DNA from: an uncultured Collinsella sp. | GTDB lineage: Bacteria > Actinomycetota > Coriobacteriia > Coriobacteriales > Coriobacteriaceae | Assembly (NCBI GenBank): GCA_900551015.1 | Contig: URUI01000004.1 | Coordinates: forward strand, 1-53,741 | Reading direction: 5' to 3' | DNA: 53,741 nt | Shown: one piece after another, positions 50,360 to 53,741 of the stretch | Numbering within the stretch: the first letter of the stretch is position 1 | Layout of the letters: each line of letters opens with the position of its first letter | Position numbers and translations under genes: made by a program | The notes under the pieces: model-generated | Databases searched by the model: none | Seen by the model: the letters and a program-made list of their open reading frames with translations, nothing else | Told to the model about the DNA's origin: nothing

Positions 50360-50791
50360 TTAGTCGATGGAGATCTTCGTAACGTTCTTCTTCTCGACAA
50401 TCTTGGGAACCGTAACGGTCAGGATGCCGTCAGCATACTTAGCCGAAAGGCCCTCGCTCGAAGCGTCCTTCAGATACACGCCGCGCGTCGCGCTGTACGA
50501 GCTAAACTCCTTCTGCAGGAAGTTCTTGCCCTCGTTCTCGTCGCCTTCCTCAACATTCACGCTAATGGAAAGACGACCCTCATTGAGCTCAACGTCGATG
50601 TCGTCCTTCGCGACGCCAGTCAAATAAGCCTTGACCTCGTAACCGTCGCCCTTGTCCTCAACATCGACGGGAAACGCCTTAGAGGCGATCGAGTTGTTTG
50701 CCAGATCGGTCATATCATCAAACAGATCGAACAGCGAGCTAGCAGAAGGACGGACGCCAAAAACCGAACGATAAGGAACCATGCTTGCCAT
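50360..50791 (-). CDS. Hsp20/alpha-crystallin small heat shock protein
   Basis: 143 residues. The alpha-crystallin domain spans about 40-140: FPVDVEDKGDGYEVKAYLTGVAKDDIDVELNEGRLSISV, then FSSYSATRGVYLKDASSEGLSAKYADGILTVTVPK with the conserved G-x-L-x-V motif, and a short C-terminus with VTKISID. Such proteins hold unfolding proteins as ATP-independent chaperones. ATG at 50789-50791 has AAGGAG 9 nt upstream. No CIRCE or HAIR element was recognised; the upstream 240 bp is AT-rich. Confidence 0.94.
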   Translation of the reverse strand: MASMVPYRSVFGVRPSASSLFDLFDDMTDLANNSIASKAFPVDVEDKGDGYEVKAYLTGVAKDDIDVELNEGRLSISVNVEEGDENEGKNFLQKEFSSYSATRGVYLKDASSEGLSAKYADGILTVTVPKIVEKKNVTKISID

Positions 50792-51066
50792 GTTTACCAC
50801 TCCTTGTAAGAACTGCCGAGCCATCTTCTAGGTGGTTGGGACTTCTTTTGACGCTCATATATATGCCCAACCGCTTCTTATATATACATCGACTATAAAG
50901 TTTTTTGAGTCTATTGATATAAGCATATCTGAGTCTGGTTGACTAAGGTTTTGTCTAATAAACGGAATTTGAACGAAGGCTTAAATAATGTATGCAATCC
51001 CATCAAAACTAGACGGCTGGCTTACAATGGGCGCATACACGATATTGATGACGAACTAAGGGCATC
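50792..51066. other. AT-rich divergent region, hsp20 and tail-anchored gene
   Basis: 275 bp. It contains repeated AT-rich words (GCATATATATGAG and TGTATATATAAG on the minus strand) and two GACTCA words about 25 bp apart. They may be heat-shock promoter or operator parts. No gene was found. Confidence 0.4.
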
Positions 51067-51534
51067 ATGGACGATCAAAAACAGGACAACACGTTTATGC
51101 CGGAGCAGGACGAAGCATCCAGCCCGCAACCGATTCGATTCCATCGCCCCCACATCTCGCAAGAGCCTATCAATGACCCAGAGCCCAAATATGTGACAAG
51201 AAACCGATATCAAACGCTCGAAGAAGCCCAAACGGGACGTAAACATATGGGCGTTGCCTCGGGAGACCCTGTATATCTGAAAGACGCACCATTATCTAAA
51301 AACAGCGCAGCTAGTGATGAGCCGATGAAAGCATCCGCCGCTCATCAACAAAGAGGGCCTCGACCCAAGCAAACCTTGACGCATTCGGCTCGCTATCTCG
51401 AGACTCCAAAACAGGGAAAATCAATCTTCGTTTCGTCAAGTAAACGACGCAAGCAGCATCAGCTGACAATCCTGCTTATGATCATTGCGGCCATAGCAGT
51501 TGCCCTTGTTATACGATTTATTTTCTTTAAATAA
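51067..51534 (+). CDS. Tail-anchored membrane protein of unknown function
   Basis: 155 residues, not recognised. It is acidic and Pro/Gln-rich at first (MDDQKQDNTFMPEQDEASS), then basic, with KRRKQHQ just before a single C-terminal membrane helix (about 134-154, LTILLMIIAAIAVALVIRFIFF) and no signal peptide, so it is probably inserted with its N-terminus in the cytoplasm. AAGGGC precedes the ATG. It is convergent with the rRNA operon end and lies divergently from hsp20. Confidence 0.72.
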   Translation: MDDQKQDNTFMPEQDEASSPQPIRFHRPHISQEPINDPEPKYVTRNRYQTLEEAQTGRKHMGVASGDPVYLKDAPLSKNSAASDEPMKASAAHQQRGPRPKQTLTHSARYLETPKQGKSIFVSSSKRRKQHQLTILLMIIAAIAVALVIRFIFFK

Positions 51535-51594
51535 AGGCTCAATACCGAAAACAACAAGATCGTCTGGTGTAATTGAGTCATTCACGCCCCGCAA

Positions 51595-51630
51595 ACGCAA
51601 AAAAGGGGGAGGCCGCGAGGCCTCCCCCTT
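51595..51630 (-). terminator. Terminator of the rRNA operon
   Basis: AAGGGGGAGGCC (51603-51614) pairs with GGCCTCCCCCTT (51619-51630); on the minus strand it is followed by TTTTTTG. Confidence 0.9.
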
Positions 51631-51665
51631 CTTCAAGTCATCCGACGGCTCGGTGCCGTCCACCG

Positions 51666-51780
51666 GTCAGCGGCGCCCTGGCCTCCCACGGGCTCACCCC
51701 GCAGTACTCTCGGCGCGATGGGGCTTAGCTTCCGGGTTCGGAACGGGACCGGGCGTGCCCCCCATGCTCTGGCCGCTGAC
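51666..51780 (-). rRNA. rrf: 5S ribosomal RNA
   Basis: 115 nt on the minus strand. Helix I (GTCAGCGGC with GCCGCTGAC) is clear and continues a few bp beyond both ends. Internal blocks such as CCCGTTCCGAACCCGGAAG and TACTGCGGGGTG match 5S rRNA. It is followed on the minus strand by the operon terminator. Confidence 0.93.
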
Positions 51781-51926
51781 CGGTGGGCGGCGCCCACCGT
51801 TACGGTGTCCGGGTGTCTCATCTACGTGCCCTGGGGGCCGCATGGCGCATAGGAAAGGTGACTCGGGGGCATCCTCGTGCCCGGACCGCGCTTTCGAGCG
51901 CGAAGTCCCGCGGGCCGCGAGGTGCG

Positions 51927-53741
<1,815 letters not shown>

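Noticed and set aside
50792..51066. CIRCE or HAIR heat-shock operator upstream of hsp20
   Set aside because: Neither TTAGCACTC-n9-GAGTGCTAA nor CTTGAGT-n7-ACTCAAG is present, only loose AT-rich repeats.

Overview
The window looks like a chromosomal segment of a high-GC, Gram-positive gut Coriobacteriia, most probably Collinsella. This is inferred from the overall GC-rich base use, strong GGAGG-type ribosome binding sites, and the mix of families (fructose-type PTS, split transketolase, EF-G paralog, LemA, DUF6591-like protein). The gene order tilS-hpt-ftsH is general to Gram-positives. No species marker was tested; the partial 23S rRNA at the right end would settle this.

Layout. 1-1600: 5' end of tadA, tRNA-Ser(UGA), a TetR-type regulator divergent from lemA. 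1900-2700: an IS200-type element whose transposase has Cys at the expected catalytic Tyr. 2700-4000: nested inverted repeat and ilvE. 4245-9420: a compact signalling cluster (Cro/C1-like HTH, membrane Ser/Thr kinase, SPFH-SHOCT protein, zinc-ribbon protein, membrane DUF6591-like protein) whose promoter regions share a CAGTTG-S-CARCTG palindrome. 9500-15440: DedA protein, cysE, then a marR-ABC-ABC exporter operon. 15600-20860: small unknown protein, nitroreductase, membrane protein of unknown function, a degenerate enhancer-binding-type regulator, a YeiH-type transporter and a GntR regulator. 20970-24510: glmS and a LacI regulator separated by about 550 bp of stacked palindromic repeats. 24740-27200: two near-identical HAD phosphatases flanking larE.

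27400-34830: a carbohydrate operon read leftward (PTS EIIBC, KbaZ/GatZ-like protein, transaldolase, split transketolase, PTS EIIA), with a divergent LacI regulator. Together these would import and phosphorylate a sugar and feed it through an aldolase-like step and the non-oxidative pentose-phosphate reactions. 34955-38100: secreted nuclease and a divergent EF-G paralog. 38411-40832: a polar amino acid ABC transporter. 41170-44868: RlmD-type rRNA methyltransferase, PHP phosphoesterase, class I aminotransferase. 45040-49420: tilS-hpt-ftsH. 49469-51534: MBL-fold hydrolase, Hsp20, a tail-anchored unknown protein. 51595-53741: rRNA operon end on the minus strand (23S partial, 5S, terminator).

A recurring theme is the density of intergenic palindromes: at least three GGGACAGG hairpins of one family, related GGGACA hairpins, and three long nested inverted repeats (at 2778, 39868 and 40926). 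The most system-like feature is the kinase cluster with its shared operator.
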